From Sediminibacterium sp. (GTDB lineage Bacteria; Bacteroidota; Bacteroidia; Chitinophagales; Chitinophagaceae), in the NCBI GenBank assembly GCA_021300455.1, contig JAJTDP010000019.1:1-35155 (forward strand): 35,155 nt of DNA, in the 5' to 3' direction. The notes under the pieces are model-generated. The model was not told the DNA's origin and searched no databases. It was given only the letters and a program-made list of their open reading frames with translations. Both the position numbers and the translations under genes were made by a program. Of the stretch, positions 1 to 7,490 are shown one piece after another (within the stretch, counting starts at the first letter, position 1; every line of letters begins with the position of its first letter).

Positions 1-3
1 TTG

Positions 4-76
4 TGAACTGGCTGGGACTCGAACCCAGGGCCCATACATTAAAAGTGTATTGCTCTACCAACTGAGCTACCAATTC
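4..76 (-). tRNA. tRNA-Lys (anticodon UUU)
   Basis: Read on the minus strand, this folds into a complete 73-nt cloverleaf. The 7-bp acceptor stem (GAATTGG with CCAGTTC) has one G-T pair. The D arm is GCTC/GAGC, the anticodon stem ATACA/TGTAT encloses loop CTTTTAA, the variable loop is 5 nt, and the T arm is CTGGG-TTCGAGT-CCCAG. The anticodon is TTT, so it decodes lysine AAA/AAG. The discriminator base is A. The next three bases are CAA, so the 3' CCA is not encoded and must be added by the CCA-adding enzyme. A strong promoter lies just upstream. Confidence 0.97.
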
Positions 77-99
77 TAACCGCCCTTTTTAGGGGAGTG

Positions 100-130
100 C
101 AAAAATAAGCATTAATGAAAACTATCCAAA
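100..130 (-). promoter_or_regulatory. Bacteroidota-type promoter of tRNA-Lys
   Basis: On the minus strand, TTTG (130-127) is followed after exactly 19 nt by TATTTTTG (107-100). This matches the primary sigma factor consensus of Bacteroidota (TTTG, about 19 nt, TAnnTTTG). The -7 box ends 24 nt before the tRNA 5' end, which leaves room for a short processed leader. This is one of the two best complete promoter matches in the window. Confidence 0.75.
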
Positions 131-194
131 TAAAAGGGGGTATTTATTTTCCCCACTCAAAACCCTTCTAAGTCGTTCATCTTCAAATAAGAAT

Positions 195-202
195 TATATT
201 TG
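195..202 (+). promoter_or_regulatory. -7 box upstream of the short-chain dehydrogenase
   Basis: TATATTTG matches the Bacteroidota -7 consensus TAnnTTTG and sits 15 nt before the ATG at 218. The -33 element is weak; only a TTC-containing stretch near 174-177 is in range. The leader would be short. Confidence 0.45.
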
Positions 203-217
203 TAGAAACTCTAAAAG

Positions 218-1024
218 ATGTCCAATTTCACAGACAAAATTGTGGTAATAACTGGTGGTTCTGATGGCATCGGAAAGGCATTGGTGGCGCAGTTTTTAGC
301 ATTGGGTGCTAAAGTAGCTACTTGTGGTAGAAATGAAAATAAACTCTCTTTATTAACAGCTGAATTTCCTTCATCCAATTTATTGACTGCACAAGTTGAT
401 GTAAGTAAACAAGACGAATCGGAAGCATTTATCAAGCAAGTTGTTGATAAATGGGGCAGAATAGATGTTTTAATAAATAATGCAGGTATTTCTATGAGGG
501 CCTTAGTTTCCGAAGTTTCGGTTCAAACCTTACAAAATGTAATGGATATTAACTTTTGGGGCACGGTTTATTGCACAAAGGCAGCCCTGTATTCTATTCA
601 GCAAAATAAAGGGGTAATTGTAGGGGTTTCTTCTATTGCAGGATATAGAGGGCTTCCGGGTAGAAGCGGCTATTCTGCTTCTAAATTTGCTTTAAACGGA
701 TGGTTAGAAGCCTTGAAAACGGAACTATATGCATCTGGCACCCATGTAATGTGGGTTTGCCCTGGTTTCACTACATCTAATATTAGAAATGCAGCCTTGG
801 ACAAAAATGCAAAGGCACAAGGAGAATCACCTATGGATGAAGGCGCCATGATGAGCTCTGAGGACTGTGCTACCCATATTATTCATGCTATTGAAAAAAG
901 AAAAAGAAGCTTGGTACTCACTTTCACAGGCAAGCGCACCGTTTTTATGAATAAATATTTTCCAGCCTGGGCCGATAAATTAGTGCATCATTTTTTCTTT
1001 AAAGATGGGGTACTAGTGAAGTAA
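218..1024 (+). CDS. Short-chain dehydrogenase/reductase (SDR family)
   Basis: This is a cytoplasmic NAD(P)-dependent oxidoreductase of the classical SDR fold, 268 aa, the usual length. The Rossmann nucleotide-binding motif TGGSDGIG lies at residues 12-19 and the structural NNAG motif at 87-90. The catalytic set is Ser139, Tyr152 and Lys156 in YSASK. The C-terminal part, with a basic stretch near 228-232, resembles membrane-associated DHRS7 or 11-beta-HSD-like SDRs rather than FabG, but the substrate cannot be read from sequence. The ATG at 218 is the natural start because the Rossmann strand begins within 10 residues. It stands alone, with its own -7 box upstream and a 62-nt gap to the next gene. 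Confidence 0.9.
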   Translation: MSNFTDKIVVITGGSDGIGKALVAQFLALGAKVATCGRNENKLSLLTAEFPSSNLLTAQVDVSKQDESEAFIKQVVDKWGRIDVLINNAGISMRALVSEVSVQTLQNVMDINFWGTVYCTKAALYSIQQNKGVIVGVSSIAGYRGLPGRSGYSASKFALNGWLEALKTELYASGTHVMWVCPGFTTSNIRNAALDKNAKAQGESPMDEGAMMSSEDCATHIIHAIEKRKRSLVLTFTGKRTVFMNKYFPAWADKLVHHFFFKDGVLVK

Positions 1025-1086
1025 GTGATGAAAAAATAAATACTCATTTTTTTAAAATATAAAATTCAGTTTTTCGTTATTAATCA

Positions 1087-1908
1087 ATGCCCATCATTAC
1101 TTTAACATCCGATATTGGCCAAGAAGATTTTATCATTGGCGCACTGAAGGGGCAAATATTGTCAACCATACCAGGCATGGGTATTGCCGATATCACGCAT
1201 TATTTATCTAGCAAGAACTACCAACAAGGGGCTTATATTTTTAATAATGCAGCCAAGCATTATCCTGCAGGCACGCTGCATTTTATTATGGTGAATTTTT
1301 TCCAATTTCCTAAAAGGCATGCGCTTTTAACCAAACATAATAATCAATATTTTATCACACCCGATAATGGTTTTTTAACCATGATGTTAGGAGGGAAGCC
1401 TAAAGAAATTATTAAAATTGATTTTAATTCGGCCAATACTTTTTTAGAAATCACACAAGAAATTTTTAAAGCCATTGCAGCTTTTGTAAAAACAAATAAT
1501 ATTGCAGATGCAGGTGTTGCCTTTCAGGAGATAGAAGAAATTTATCCAATGCAACCCACCTTGGGTCCCAATTGGATGGAGGGACAAATATTATTTATAG
1601 ATCAGTTTGAAAATGTGGTGGTGAATATTCGTAAAGAAGAATTTGATATACAGGCCCAAGGCAGAACTTTTAAAATTGTATTTACCCGCAACGAAACCAT
1701 CACCGATTTAAGCAAGCATTATGGTGAAGTGCCTATCTCGGATAAGCTGGCCTGGTTTAATTCAGCAGGGTATTTAGAGATAGCGGTAAGAGGGGGTAAT
1801 ATGGCCGGGCTATTTGGCCTTAGCAAGTTTGATGAAAATCAGCTGAATAAGCAGCGTCCCAACGATAATAAATGGTTTGTTCAGATGGTTCGGGTATTCT
1901 TTGAATAG
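1087..1908 (+). CDS. SAM hydroxide adenosyltransferase-like protein (DUF62 family)
   Basis: The 273-aa protein has the two-domain layout of the DUF62 / SAM hydrolase / fluorinase-chlorinase family. The N-terminal part shows TSDIGQEDF (7-15), KGQI (21-24), ADITH (34-38) and PDNG (92-95). The C-terminal part has the ENVVVNI segment matching the family FGNxxTNI motif. Characterised hydrolases split SAM with water into adenosine and methionine using an Asp-Arg-His set. By eye the Asp of VVDPGVG is Asn70 here, the Arg is kept as Arg77, and the His of TFHGRD is absent (TFLEITQEIF, 118-127). Family membership is clear, but activity on SAM is uncertain. Divergent versions of these motifs seem common in Bacteroidota, though I recall this rather than having checked it. 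The gene stands alone. Confidence 0.8.
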   Translation: MPIITLTSDIGQEDFIIGALKGQILSTIPGMGIADITHYLSSKNYQQGAYIFNNAAKHYPAGTLHFIMVNFFQFPKRHALLTKHNNQYFITPDNGFLTMMLGGKPKEIIKIDFNSANTFLEITQEIFKAIAAFVKTNNIADAGVAFQEIEEIYPMQPTLGPNWMEGQILFIDQFENVVVNIRKEEFDIQAQGRTFKIVFTRNETITDLSKHYGEVPISDKLAWFNSAGYLEIAVRGGNMAGLFGLSKFDENQLNKQRPNDNKWFVQMVRVFFE

Positions 1909-1943
1909 TTCCCTATTTGTTTTTTCTTTTGCGATTTTGGGGG

Positions 1944-1951
1944 TATTTTTG
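1944..1951 (+). promoter_or_regulatory. -7 box of lpdA promoter
   Basis: TATTTTTG, an exact TAnnTTTG match, lies 32 nt before the lpdA ATG. TTTG at 1916-1919 is a possible -33 element, but its 24-nt spacing is longer than ideal. The identical octamer also precedes the tRNA-Lys, ubiD-like, DUF2452, lrp-like and valS genes in this window. Confidence 0.5.
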
Positions 1952-1983
1952 CACCCTCATTCATTACTCAAATTAGTTATACA

Positions 1984-3393
1984 ATGGCATACGACGTAAT
2001 CGTTATTGGTAGTGGTCCAGGTGGTTATCCTGCGGCAATTCGTGCTTCTCAATTAGGCTTAAAAGTAGCTATTGTGGAAAAGGAAAGCCTAGGCGGTGTT
2101 TGTTTAAACTGGGGCTGTATTCCCACAAAGGCATTGATAAAAAGTGCACAGGTCTATGATTATGTAAAACATAGTGCCACTTATGGTATTACCACTACAG
2201 GCGTGAATCACGATTTTGGTGCAGTGATTAAACGTAGCCGTGGGGTGGCCGATAAAATGAGCAAGGGTGTTCAATTCTTAATGAAGAAAAATAAGATTGA
2301 AGTGATCATGGGTTATGGCAAAGTATTGTCAAGAGGAAAAGTAGAAGTGAAAGATGCAGAAGGGAAAACACAAGTAGTAGATACTAAGTATATTATTATT
2401 GCAACAGGTACTCGTTCAAGAGAATTACCCAACCTAAAACAAGATGGTAAAAAAGTAATTGGTTACCGTGAAGCGATGGTGCTTCCTACGCAACCAAAGA
2501 GTATGATAATTGTAGGAAGTGGTGCTATAGGTGTTGAGTTTGCTTATGTATACAATAGCATGGGAACGAAAGTAACTATTGTAGAATTTTTACCAAGAAT
2601 AGTGCCTGTAGAAGATGAAGACATTTCAAGGGAATTAGAAAAACAATATAGAAAGCAAGGCATAGAAATTATGACCAATGCTTCTGTAGAGTCCTTGGAT
2701 ACAACGGGCGCTTTAGTAAAAGCAAAAGTGAAACAACTAGATGGTTCATTCGTAACATTAGAAGCGGATATTGTTTTAAGTGCAGTAGGTGTGGTAGCGA
2801 ATATTGAAAATATAGGACTAGAGCAAAACGGTATTAAAACAGATAAGGGTCGTGTTATTGTAGATAAATACCAACAAACAAGTATTGCAAGTATTTACGC
2901 TATTGGCGATTGCTCTCCTGGTCAGGCCTTAGCGCATGTGGCTGCAAAAGAAGGTATTAATGCTGCGGAGCATATTGCTTATCAAGAAAAGAAACACAAT
3001 CATATTCCAGAAGGAATTGATTACAATAATATTCCAGGATGTACTTATTGCATTCCTGAAATTGCGAGTGTGGGTTACACTGAAAAAGCAGCTAAAGAAG
3101 CGGGCTATGAAATAAAAGTGGGTAAGTTTCCATTTATGGCAAGTGGTAAGGCAAGTGCAGCGGGTGCAACGGAAGGTTTTGTAAAAGTTATTTTTGATGC
3201 CAAGTATGGCGAATTCTTAGGATGCCATATGATTGGGGCAAATGTAACTGAAATGATTGCAGAAGCTGTAGTGGCGCGTAAATTAGAAACTACTTCTCAT
3301 GAATTATTAAATGCTATTCATCCGCACCCCACTATGAGTGAGGGATTAAAAGAAGCAGTAGCAGCTGCTTATGGTGAAGCAATCGATATCTAA
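1984..3393 (+). CDS. lpdA: Dihydrolipoyl dehydrogenase (E3)
   Basis: This flavoprotein reoxidises the dihydrolipoyl groups of 2-oxoacid dehydrogenase complexes and the glycine cleavage system, passing electrons through FAD to NAD+. The protein is 469 aa, a normal length. It has an N-terminal FAD motif GSGPGG (9-14), the redox-active disulfide Cys40/Cys45 in GGVCLNWGCIPTK, and a second Rossmann motif GSGAIGVEFA for NAD. The second FAD contact is AIGDC. The C-terminal dimer domain carries the catalytic pair His448-Glu453 in HPHPTMSE. All key residues are present. The ATG at 1984 gives the usual short N-terminus. The E1 and E2 genes are not nearby, so this E3 may serve several complexes. Confidence 0.96.
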   Translation: MAYDVIVIGSGPGGYPAAIRASQLGLKVAIVEKESLGGVCLNWGCIPTKALIKSAQVYDYVKHSATYGITTTGVNHDFGAVIKRSRGVADKMSKGVQFLMKKNKIEVIMGYGKVLSRGKVEVKDAEGKTQVVDTKYIIIATGTRSRELPNLKQDGKKVIGYREAMVLPTQPKSMIIVGSGAIGVEFAYVYNSMGTKVTIVEFLPRIVPVEDEDISRELEKQYRKQGIEIMTNASVESLDTTGALVKAKVKQLDGSFVTLEADIVLSAVGVVANIENIGLEQNGIKTDKGRVIVDKYQQTSIASIYAIGDCSPGQALAHVAAKEGINAAEHIAYQEKKHNHIPEGIDYNNIPGCTYCIPEIASVGYTEKAAKEAGYEIKVGKFPFMASGKASAAGATEGFVKVIFDAKYGEFLGCHMIGANVTEMIAEAVVARKLETTSHELLNAIHPHPTMSEGLKEAVAAAYGEAIDI

Positions 3394-3414
3394 CTAGTGT
3401 AAACAAAATAGACG

Positions 3415-3455
3415 AATGGCTCGTGATTCAAATTATTTGAGTGCGAGCCATTTTT
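3415..3455 (+). terminator. Rho-independent terminator after lpdA
   Basis: AATGGCTCG (3415-3423) pairs perfectly with CGAGCCATT (3444-3452). A second inner pairing (TCAAAT with ATTTGA) lies in the loop, and TTTTT follows at 3451-3455. This is a convincing intrinsic terminator for lpdA. It is unusual that the T-run ends only 7 nt before the prfC start codon, so prfC must initiate inside the structure or depend on read-through. Confidence 0.8.
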
Positions 3456-3462
3456 AACAATA

Positions 3463-5049
3463 ATGAAGTACGAAAAAGAAATTAACAGAAGAAAAACATT
3501 TGCTATTATCTCTCACCCAGATGCTGGTAAAACTACTTTAACTGAAAAGTTATTGTTGTTTGGTGGTGCTATTCAAACAGCGGGGGCGGTAAAGAGTAAT
3601 AAGATAAAGAAACACGCTACCAGTGACTTTATGGAAATTGAGCGTCAAAGAGGTATCTCGGTGGCTACTTCCGTAATGTCTTTCGAATACAATAATATTT
3701 TAATTAATTTATTAGACACACCTGGTCACAAGGACTTTGCCGAAGACACTTACCGTACCTTAACCGCAGTAGATAGTGTTATACTAGTAATTGATTCTGT
3801 AAATGGAGTAGAGGCGCAAACAAGAAGGTTGATGGAAGTTTGTAGTATGCGTGATACCCCTGTGATTGTGTTTATTAATAAAATGGATCGTGATGGAAAG
3901 AACCGGTTTGATTTATTAGAAGAATTAGAAAATGAATTAAAAATTTCTTTGCACCCTATGACCTGGCCTATTAATAGTGGTAAGGAGTTTAAAGGGGTGT
4001 ATAATTTACATGATAAAAATTTAAGATTATTTGCAGCAAGCACTAAGGCTACAGAAGAAGATACAGTAGCTATTGAAGATTTATCGAGCACTGTACTTGA
4101 AGAAAAAATTGGAGAGAAAGACGCTGCTGTATTAAGAGAGGATGTAGAATTAATAGATGGCGTTTATGGAGCACTAAACCCTGCCGATTATTTAGCAGGA
4201 AAAATTGCCCCTGTGTTTTTTGGATCGGCTGTGAATAATTTTGGTGTCAAAGAAATGCTAGATACATTTATTCAAATAGCACCGGTCCCCAGAGATAGAG
4301 AAACTAGTATGAGAACCTTGGCAGTGGGTGAAGATAAATTCAGCGGCTTTATTTTTAAAATACATGCCAACTTAGATCCTAAGCACCGTGACCGTATTGC
4401 CTTTATGCGTGTATGTAGCGGGAAATTTGAACGCAATACCTATTATAAACATGTAAGACTAGATAAAGACGTTCGTTTTAGTAACCCCTATAGTTTCTTA
4501 GCGCGCAGCAAGGATGTTATTGAAGATGCTTATGCAGGAGATGTGGTAGGTTTATTTGATACAGGTAATTTTAAAATAGGCGATACACTTACGGAAGGAG
4601 AGAAATTTTATTTCACGGGTATACCTACTTTTTCACCAGAGATATTTAAGGAGCTTGTGAATAAAGATCCTCTAAAAACCAAGCAACTTGAAAAAGGTAT
4701 TACCCAATTAACCGATGAAGGGGTGGCGCAATTGTTTACGCAGTTTGGAGGTAATAAAAAGATTATTGGTTGTGTGGGTGATTTACAATTTGAAGTAATT
4801 CAATACCGTTTATTACAAGAATATGGAGCGGCCTGTGAATTTAGAACCCTTCCATTTTATAAAGCTTGTTGGTTAACTTCTAAGGATCAAAATAAGCTTC
4901 ACGACTTTTTAAGATTCAAGCAACAAAATGCGGCCATGGATAAAGACGAGTCGCCTGTGTATTTAGCACAGAGTGAATGGTTCTTGAATACAGAAATAAC
5001 CAATAACCCCGATATTACTTTTCATTTTACGAATGAAGTCAATAAATAA
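3463..5049 (+). CDS. prfC: Peptide chain release factor 3 (RF3)
   Basis: RF3 is the translational GTPase that recycles RF1 and RF2 from the ribosome after peptide release. At 528 aa it matches the usual family length. The P-loop lies in SHPDAGKTT (18-26), followed by the switch II DTPGH and the NKMD guanine-specificity motif. The N-terminus ([17 protein letters not shown]) and the [19 protein letters not shown] stretch are characteristic of RF3 rather than EF-G or BipA. The C-terminal RF3 domain (GVLQ-like [12 protein letters not shown]) is complete. The ATG at 3463 is the only sensible start. A terminator-like hairpin ends immediately upstream, which may limit transcription from lpdA. Confidence 0.96.
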   Translation: MKYEKEINRRKTFAIISHPDAGKTTLTEKLLLFGGAIQTAGAVKSNKIKKHATSDFMEIERQRGISVATSVMSFEYNNILINLLDTPGHKDFAEDTYRTLTAVDSVILVIDSVNGVEAQTRRLMEVCSMRDTPVIVFINKMDRDGKNRFDLLEELENELKISLHPMTWPINSGKEFKGVYNLHDKNLRLFAASTKATEEDTVAIEDLSSTVLEEKIGEKDAAVLREDVELIDGVYGALNPADYLAGKIAPVFFGSAVNNFGVKEMLDTFIQIAPVPRDRETSMRTLAVGEDKFSGFIFKIHANLDPKHRDRIAFMRVCSGKFERNTYYKHVRLDKDVRFSNPYSFLARSKDVIEDAYAGDVVGLFDTGNFKIGDTLTEGEKFYFTGIPTFSPEIFKELVNKDPLKTKQLEKGITQLTDEGVAQLFTQFGGNKKIIGCVGDLQFEVIQYRLLQEYGAACEFRTLPFYKACWLTSKDQNKLHDFLRFKQQNAAMDKDESPVYLAQSEWFLNTEITNNPDITFHFTNEVNK

Positions 5050-5107
5050 ATTACACTCCATAATATCTTTAATAAATTAGTATTAATAATTACTTTAACA
5101 AATAATC

Positions 5108-6418
5108 ATGAAGGCTAAAACGCTCAAACAAAATAAAGTAAACATTATCACATTAGGTTGTAGTAAGAACCTAGTGGACAGTGAAATGCTGAGCGGGCAA
5201 TTATTAGCCAATGAAATTGATGTAGTGCATGAGAATAAAAAATTAGATCATAATATAGTAGTGGTGAATACCTGCGGTTTTATTGATAAAGCCAAGGAGG
5301 AAAGTGTGAATACCATACTTGACCAAGTAGCCTTAAAGAAAAAAGGAAAATTAGACAAGGTATATGTAACAGGCTGTTTGAGTGAAAGATATAGAACCGA
5401 CCTAGCCTTGGAAATTCCTGAAGTAGACGCTTGGTTTGGCACCATGGAGCTGCCTTTAATGTTGAATCAATTAAATGCCAATTATAAAGCAGAACTACTT
5501 GGAGAGCGTTTATTAAGCACGCCTTCGCATTATGCCTATTTAAAAATTAGTGAGGGTTGTAATAGAACCTGCTCTTTTTGTGCAATACCATTAATGCGTG
5601 GCCAGCATGTAAGTAAAACTATTGAGCAATTAGTGGCTGAGGCAGAAGGTCTAGTTAAAAAAGGAGTGAAGGAAGTAATGCTTATTGCGCAAGAATTAAC
5701 TTATTACGGATTAGATATTTATAAGAAGCGTGCACTTCCCGATTTATTAAATGCACTTGCCGATGTAAAAGGTTTGGAGTGGATACGTTTACATTATGCT
5801 TATCCAAGTAAGTTTCCATTAGAAGTATTGGATGTAATAAGAGAGCGTGATAATATTTGCAAGTACATTGATATCCCCTTGCAACATGCAAGTAATAATA
5901 TGTTGGCTGCAATGAAGCGTAATATTACCCGTGAAGAAATGGGTGAACTGATTCAAGAAATTCGCAAGCGTGTTCCGGGTATTGCTATTCGTACTACTTT
6001 AATTGCAGGCTTTCCTGGTGAGACTTTAGAAGATATAGAAGAACTAAAAGGCTTTTTAATAGAGCATCAGTTTGATAGAGTGGGTATATTCACTTATAGC
6101 CATGAAGAAAATACTTCTGCGCATGATTTAGTAGACGATGTGCCTGCCGCTGAAAAGCAAAGACGCGCTGAAGAAATTATGGAAGTACAACAAGAAATTA
6201 GTTTGGCTAGAAACCAGGCAAAAGAAGGCTTAGTTTTAAAAGTGCTTGTAGATAAAAAAGAAGCAGGTAGGTATTTAGGCCGTACCGAATTTGATAGTGT
6301 AGAAGTAGATAACGAAGTGGTTATTAATACAAGCAAGCGCTTGAAGCCAGGCGATTTTGTGATGGTTAAAATAACTAAGGCCTATGATTACGATTTAGAG
6401 GGGGAATTAATTGATTAA
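5108..6418 (+). CDS. rimO: Ribosomal protein S12 methylthiotransferase RimO
   Basis: RimO adds a methylthio group to the conserved aspartate of ribosomal protein S12 using two iron-sulfur clusters and SAM. At 436 aa it has the three expected domains. The N-terminal methylthiotransferase domain carries ITLGCSKNLVDSEML and the cluster cysteines in NTCGF and TGCLSERY. The central radical-SAM domain has the CNRTCSFC motif in SEGCNRTCSFCAIPLMRG, and a TRAM domain follows at the C-terminus. The GCSKNxVDSE signature separates RimO from MiaB. It lies 58 nt after prfC on the same strand, so the two translation-related genes could be cotranscribed. No terminator is evident between them. Confidence 0.96.
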   Translation: MKAKTLKQNKVNIITLGCSKNLVDSEMLSGQLLANEIDVVHENKKLDHNIVVVNTCGFIDKAKEESVNTILDQVALKKKGKLDKVYVTGCLSERYRTDLALEIPEVDAWFGTMELPLMLNQLNANYKAELLGERLLSTPSHYAYLKISEGCNRTCSFCAIPLMRGQHVSKTIEQLVAEAEGLVKKGVKEVMLIAQELTYYGLDIYKKRALPDLLNALADVKGLEWIRLHYAYPSKFPLEVLDVIRERDNICKYIDIPLQHASNNMLAAMKRNITREEMGELIQEIRKRVPGIAIRTTLIAGFPGETLEDIEELKGFLIEHQFDRVGIFTYSHEENTSAHDLVDDVPAAEKQRRAEEIMEVQQEISLARNQAKEGLVLKVLVDKKEAGRYLGRTEFDSVEVDNEVVINTSKRLKPGDFVMVKITKAYDYDLEGELID

Positions 6419-6450
6419 CTGATTAATTTATTAGTATTACAAACAAATAT

Positions 6451-6478
6451 TAATTACAGCTAAGACTAATTACAGCTA
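6451..6478. repeat. 12-nt direct repeat upstream of the hydroxyproline genes
   Basis: TAATTACAGCTA occurs at 6451-6462 and again at 6467-6478, 16 nt apart start to start, in the 139-nt gap before the gene at 6558. Perfect 12-nt repeats in a short promoter-length gap suggest an operator or activator site. In AT-rich DNA, however, chance or replication slippage is possible. The same sequence is not seen before the other genes of the pathway. Confidence 0.5.
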
Positions 6479-6557
6479 TTAATTCACTTTTACTTTTGAT
6501 ACATATATAGATAATATTTCTTAAATTGAATACGCATTCATCATTAAAAATTATTTT

Positions 6558-7472
6558 ATGGCAATAGATTGGAAAGGGGTATTTCCCGCAGTGACTACCA
6601 AGTTCACTAGTAACGACACATTAGATTTAGCCTTATTTACCAAAAACATTGAAGCGCAAATAGCAGCTGGTGTGAATGGTATTATTTTAGGAGGTACATT
6701 AGGAGAGTCGAGCGTACTTACTAATGCAGAAAAAGAAATCTTAGTTAAAGAAACAGTTAAAATAGTTAACGGAAAAATTCCGGTGGTTATTAATATAGCA
6801 GAAGGTAGCACTTCTGTAGCTATTCAATGCGCCAAGGATGCAGAAAACTGGGGCGCCAAGGGTTTGATGTTACTTCCTCCTATGCGTTACAAATCGGATC
6901 ATAGAGAAACAGTGGCGTATTTTAAAGATATCGCAGCAAGTACAAAGCTTCCAATTATGATTTACAATAACCCTGTAGATTATAAAATAGAAGTGACCAT
7001 TGATATGTTTTCTGAATTAGCGAGCGTTCCCAATATACAAGCAGTGAAGGAATCGACCCGCGATGTTACCAATGTTACTAGAATGCGCAATAAGTTCGGC
7101 GAAAGATTTAGCATTTTATGTGGTGTGGATACGCTTGCATTAGAAGAAATATTAGTAGGCGCTGATGGTTGGGTAGCAGGTTTGGTATGTGCCTTTCCAG
7201 CAGAAACATTAGCCGTGTATAAATTAGCTAAAGCAGGTAAGATTGCAGAAGCCACTGAAATATACAGATGGTTTATGCCTTTATTAGAATTAGATATTCA
7301 TCCTAAACTTGTTCAATACATTAAGTTTGCAGAAGCCAAAGCAGGTATTGGTTCTGAAACAGTTAGAAAGCCAAGATTAATTTTAGAAGGGGAGGAAAGA
7401 AAAAGAATTGAATCCATTATTGATACAGGTTTAAAAAACCGTCCTACACTTCCTGAGTTTCATAGTTTATAA
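6558..7472 (+). CDS. DHDPS-family lyase, probable pyrroline-4-hydroxy-2-carboxylate deaminase
   Basis: A 304-aa TIM-barrel aldolase of the DapA/NanA superfamily. The Schiff-base lysine is Lys164 in QAVKEST and the partner tyrosine is Tyr136 in IMIYNNP. The GGTLGESSVL loop (45-54) replaces the GTTGE loop of true dihydrodipicolinate synthases. Because it is followed after 18 nt by a ketoglutarate-semialdehyde-type dehydrogenase, with a hydroxyproline epimerase and FAD oxidase nearby, the likely reaction is dehydration and deamination of 1-pyrroline-4-hydroxy-2-carboxylate to 2-oxoglutarate semialdehyde and ammonia. The catalytic residues are seen; the substrate is inferred from context. A role in lysine biosynthesis (dapA) is less likely. 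Confidence 0.82.
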   Translation: MAIDWKGVFPAVTTKFTSNDTLDLALFTKNIEAQIAAGVNGIILGGTLGESSVLTNAEKEILVKETVKIVNGKIPVVINIAEGSTSVAIQCAKDAENWGAKGLMLLPPMRYKSDHRETVAYFKDIAASTKLPIMIYNNPVDYKIEVTIDMFSELASVPNIQAVKESTRDVTNVTRMRNKFGERFSILCGVDTLALEEILVGADGWVAGLVCAFPAETLAVYKLAKAGKIAEATEIYRWFMPLLELDIHPKLVQYIKFAEAKAGIGSETVRKPRLILEGEERKRIESIIDTGLKNRPTLPEFHSL

Positions 7473-7490
7473 ATTATATAAAAAAGTCTT

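Noticed and set aside
1021-1086. Terminator after the short-chain dehydrogenase (AAAAAAT/ATTTTTT pairing)
   Set aside because: The stem is only A-T pairs with no GC core, so it is likely unstable and expected by chance in this AT-rich gap.
5682-5912. Minus-strand ORFs inside prfC, rimO, ubiD and other genes
   Set aside because: They lie wholly within well-supported genes on the other strand, have low-complexity or unfamiliar translations and no promoter or family match; they are shadows.
6558-7472. Call of this gene as dapA (dihydrodipicolinate synthase)
   Set aside because: The catalytic Lys and Tyr fit the superfamily, but the GGTLGESS loop and the neighbouring hydroxyproline genes favour the deaminase role.
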